DNA from: Methanosalsum zhilinae DSM 4017
GTDB lineage: Archaea > Halobacteriota > Methanosarcinia > Methanosarcinales > Methanosarcinaceae
DNA: 64,000 nt
Assembly: GCF_000217995.1 (NCBI RefSeq)
Contig: NC_015676.1
Span: 722,103 to 786,102 of the forward strand
Direction: 5' to 3'
Shown: positions 62,639 to 64,000 of the stretch, in pieces
How the letters are laid out: every line of letters starts with the position of its first letter
Numbering within the stretch: the stretch's first letter is position 1
Notes under the pieces: generated by a model
What the model was told of the DNA's origin: nothing
Database searches by the model: none
Seen by the model: only the letters and a program-made list of their open reading frames with translations
Translations under genes and position numbers: made by a program

Positions 62639-63859
62639 ATGATTGGGATTTCAAAGCTGTACTGCGGAACTGTTGAACCTTCAGATGCTCTCAGATATGG
62701 GCGTGACTCTAAAAAACTTCCTCCTCATCTGCTGCAGTTTTCTAAGGATAAAAAGCCTGTTGTCGTATGGAATGTAACGAAACGATGTAATTTAAAGTGC
62801 CTTCATTGCTATTCTAAATCAGGGGATTCAAGTAGTGAGGATGAGCTGAATGCTGAACTAAATACTGAGGAAGGTAAACAGTTAATTGATGATCTTGCGG
62901 ACTTTGGGACTCCTGTTATCCTGTTTTCTGGTGGAGAACCCTTGGTACGAAAAGATCTTCCGGAACTTGTTTCCTATGCCAGATCTAAAGGTATGCGTGC
63001 GGTAATATCAACCAATGGAACCCTTATTGATAAAGATATGGCAAAAGTCCTCAGAGACATCGGCTTATCCTATGTGGGTATTTCACTTGATGGCACATTA
63101 AAGACCAATGATAAGTTCAGGGCTATTCCAGGTGCATTTGATGCAGCAATGGAGGGGCTTCGCAACTGTCAGAGGGAAGGAATTAAGGTAGGTCTTCGAT
63201 TTACTATTAATAAATACAATGTACAGGATATACCTGCGATATTTGATCTTATAGAAAAAGAAAACATACCAAGAATATGTTTTTACCATCTGGTGTATTC
63301 AGGCCGTGGATCTGAACTGATTGATCAGGATCTTTCTCATGAAGAAAGCAGAAGAACGGTTGATATGATCATGGATCGAACAGAGCAACTTCATACAAAA
63401 GGCCATCCTGTTGAAGTTCTCACAGTCGATAATCACTGTGACGGCCCCTACATCTATATGCGGCTTCAGAAAGAGGATCCTGAACGTGCACAGGAAGTAC
63501 TCGAATTGCTAAAGATGAACCAGGGCAATTCTTCAGGAATAGGGATTGGTTGTGTTTCATGGGACGGTTCAATACATCCAGATCAGTTCTGGAGACACTA
63601 CAGCTTTGGGAATGTGCGTGAGAGAAAATTCAGTGAAATCTGGATGGATACTTCTGATAAATTAATGGCTGGTCTAAAGAACAGAAAACCACTGATTAGG
63701 GAAAATGCTGACAGATGTGCACGCTGCAGGTGGCTTGATGTATGTAATGCCAACTTCAGGGTGCGTGCAGAAGCAGTTCATGGAAATCTATGGGCTGATG
63801 ATCCGGCTTGTTATCTTACAGAAGAGGAAATTAAAATACCCGACGATCAGCAAGTATAA
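62639..63859 (+). CDS. ahbC: 12,18-didecarboxysiroheme deacetylase-type radical SAM protein
   Basis: This protein of about 406 residues has KRCNLKCLHCYSKSG with the cluster cysteines 50, 54 and 57, FSGGEPLVRKDLPEL, ISTNGTLIDKDMA and a C-terminal SPASM-like cysteine set (GIGCVSWDGSIHPDQFW, then CARCRWLDVCNANFRVRAE). It fits AhbC, which removes acetate side chains in the siroheme-dependent heme pathway of archaea. AhbD is the closest alternative. I chose ATG 62639; TTG 62612 is the longest start. No other ahb gene is in view, and the window ends 141 bases later. Confidence 0.85.
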   Translation: MIGISKLYCGTVEPSDALRYGRDSKKLPPHLLQFSKDKKPVVVWNVTKRCNLKCLHCYSKSGDSSSEDELNAELNTEEGKQLIDDLADFGTPVILFSGGEPLVRKDLPELVSYARSKGMRAVISTNGTLIDKDMAKVLRDIGLSYVGISLDGTLKTNDKFRAIPGAFDAAMEGLRNCQREGIKVGLRFTINKYNVQDIPAIFDLIEKENIPRICFYHLVYSGRGSELIDQDLSHEESRRTVDMIMDRTEQLHTKGHPVEVLTVDNHCDGPYIYMRLQKEDPERAQEVLELLKMNQGNSSGIGIGCVSWDGSIHPDQFWRHYSFGNVRERKFSEIWMDTSDKLMAGLKNRKPLIRENADRCARCRWLDVCNANFRVRAEAVHGNLWADDPACYLTEEEIKIPDDQQV

Positions 63860-64000
63860 ATATGACTGCAGATCCATCCATCCATCCATTCACTCATCCT
63901 GGTAATTTCAAAGAAGAATGAACCATACGTATAATTCATTTTAGACCTCAATGCAGTTTTCCCAAAGGCCATGAATATTGCAGTATTCTGTTGCGCACAA

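Noticed and set aside
63871-63890. CCAT tetranucleotide repeats after ahbC
   Set aside because: Only a few copies are present, with no flanking structure or link to a coding frame; a chance simple repeat.

Overview
The window reads as chromosomal DNA of a methanogenic archaeon of the Methanosarcinales type. This is inferred from gene content: archaeal AMP phosphorylase, aTrm56, RIO2, DUF460, an ATP-dependent archaeal DNA ligase, geranylgeranyl reductase, the siroheme-to-heme enzyme AhbC, sodium symporters and surface proteins with PGF-type C-terminal sorting signals. The DNA is AT-rich, intergenic regions are very AT-rich, start codons include GTG and TTG, and Shine-Dalgarno sequences of the GGAG/GAGGTG type are common. 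No rRNA, CRISPR array, prophage or intact insertion sequence was seen. There is one tRNA gene, tRNA-Ser(TGA).

Layout. 1-3.2 kb: arginine/pyrimidine supply (3' part of carB, argG). 3.2-4.7 kb: a minus-strand operon of a cysteine-rich PadR regulator, an ArsP-like permease and an unannotated 39-residue Cys-Cys peptide. 4.9-8.2 kb: dolichol kinase-like protein, citrate synthase, glutamate/dicarboxylate symporter. 8.3-11.2 kb: a close relative of bacterial RimK that seems to start at AUA, an aspartoacylase-like metallohydrolase, and a second RimK-like ATP-grasp protein in convergent orientation. 11.3-13.6 kb: a large sensor histidine kinase. 13.8-17.5 kb: an iron operon feoA-feoB followed by a nicotianamine synthase-like protein and a flippase-like membrane protein. 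17.7-20.8 kb: AMP phosphorylase, aTrm56, a Nif3-like protein and a small Cys ORF.

21-25.1 kb: a sorted surface protein, a DHH phosphoesterase, EngB and a TatD-linked radical SAM protein. 25.1-26.7 kb: AIG2-like protein and geranylgeranyl reductase. 26.9-30.3 kb: DNA ligase coupled to PolX. 30.4-37 kb: lysA, FKBP, tRNA-Ser, MarC, RIO2, DUF460. 37-40.5 kb: DUF2148, MobA, a regulator/polyferredoxin/small membrane protein operon and a secreted protein of unknown function. 40.6-46.3 kb: SufC-SufB, beta-CASP RNase, topoisomerase I. 46.5-50.4 kb: CoA-binding-like protein, TIGR00725 protein, Tsr3, and a fusion of an asparagine-synthetase-type amidotransferase with a Dph6-type diphthamide synthetase.

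50.4-57.7 kb: MsrA, a lone ABC ATPase, pyruvate kinase, two phosphoesterases, a thioredoxin/thioredoxin reductase pair and a LarA-like racemase. 57.8-64 kb: U32 peptidase, a surface protein with a recently homogenised internal repeat, an SSS symporter and AhbC.

Most of the window is housekeeping. The parts most worth following up are the iron operon with its nicotianamine synthase-like gene, the AsnB-Dph6 fusion, the PadR/permease/Cys-peptide operon, the RimK/deacylase pair with its apparent AUA start, and several structured intergenic stretches that may encode small RNAs.
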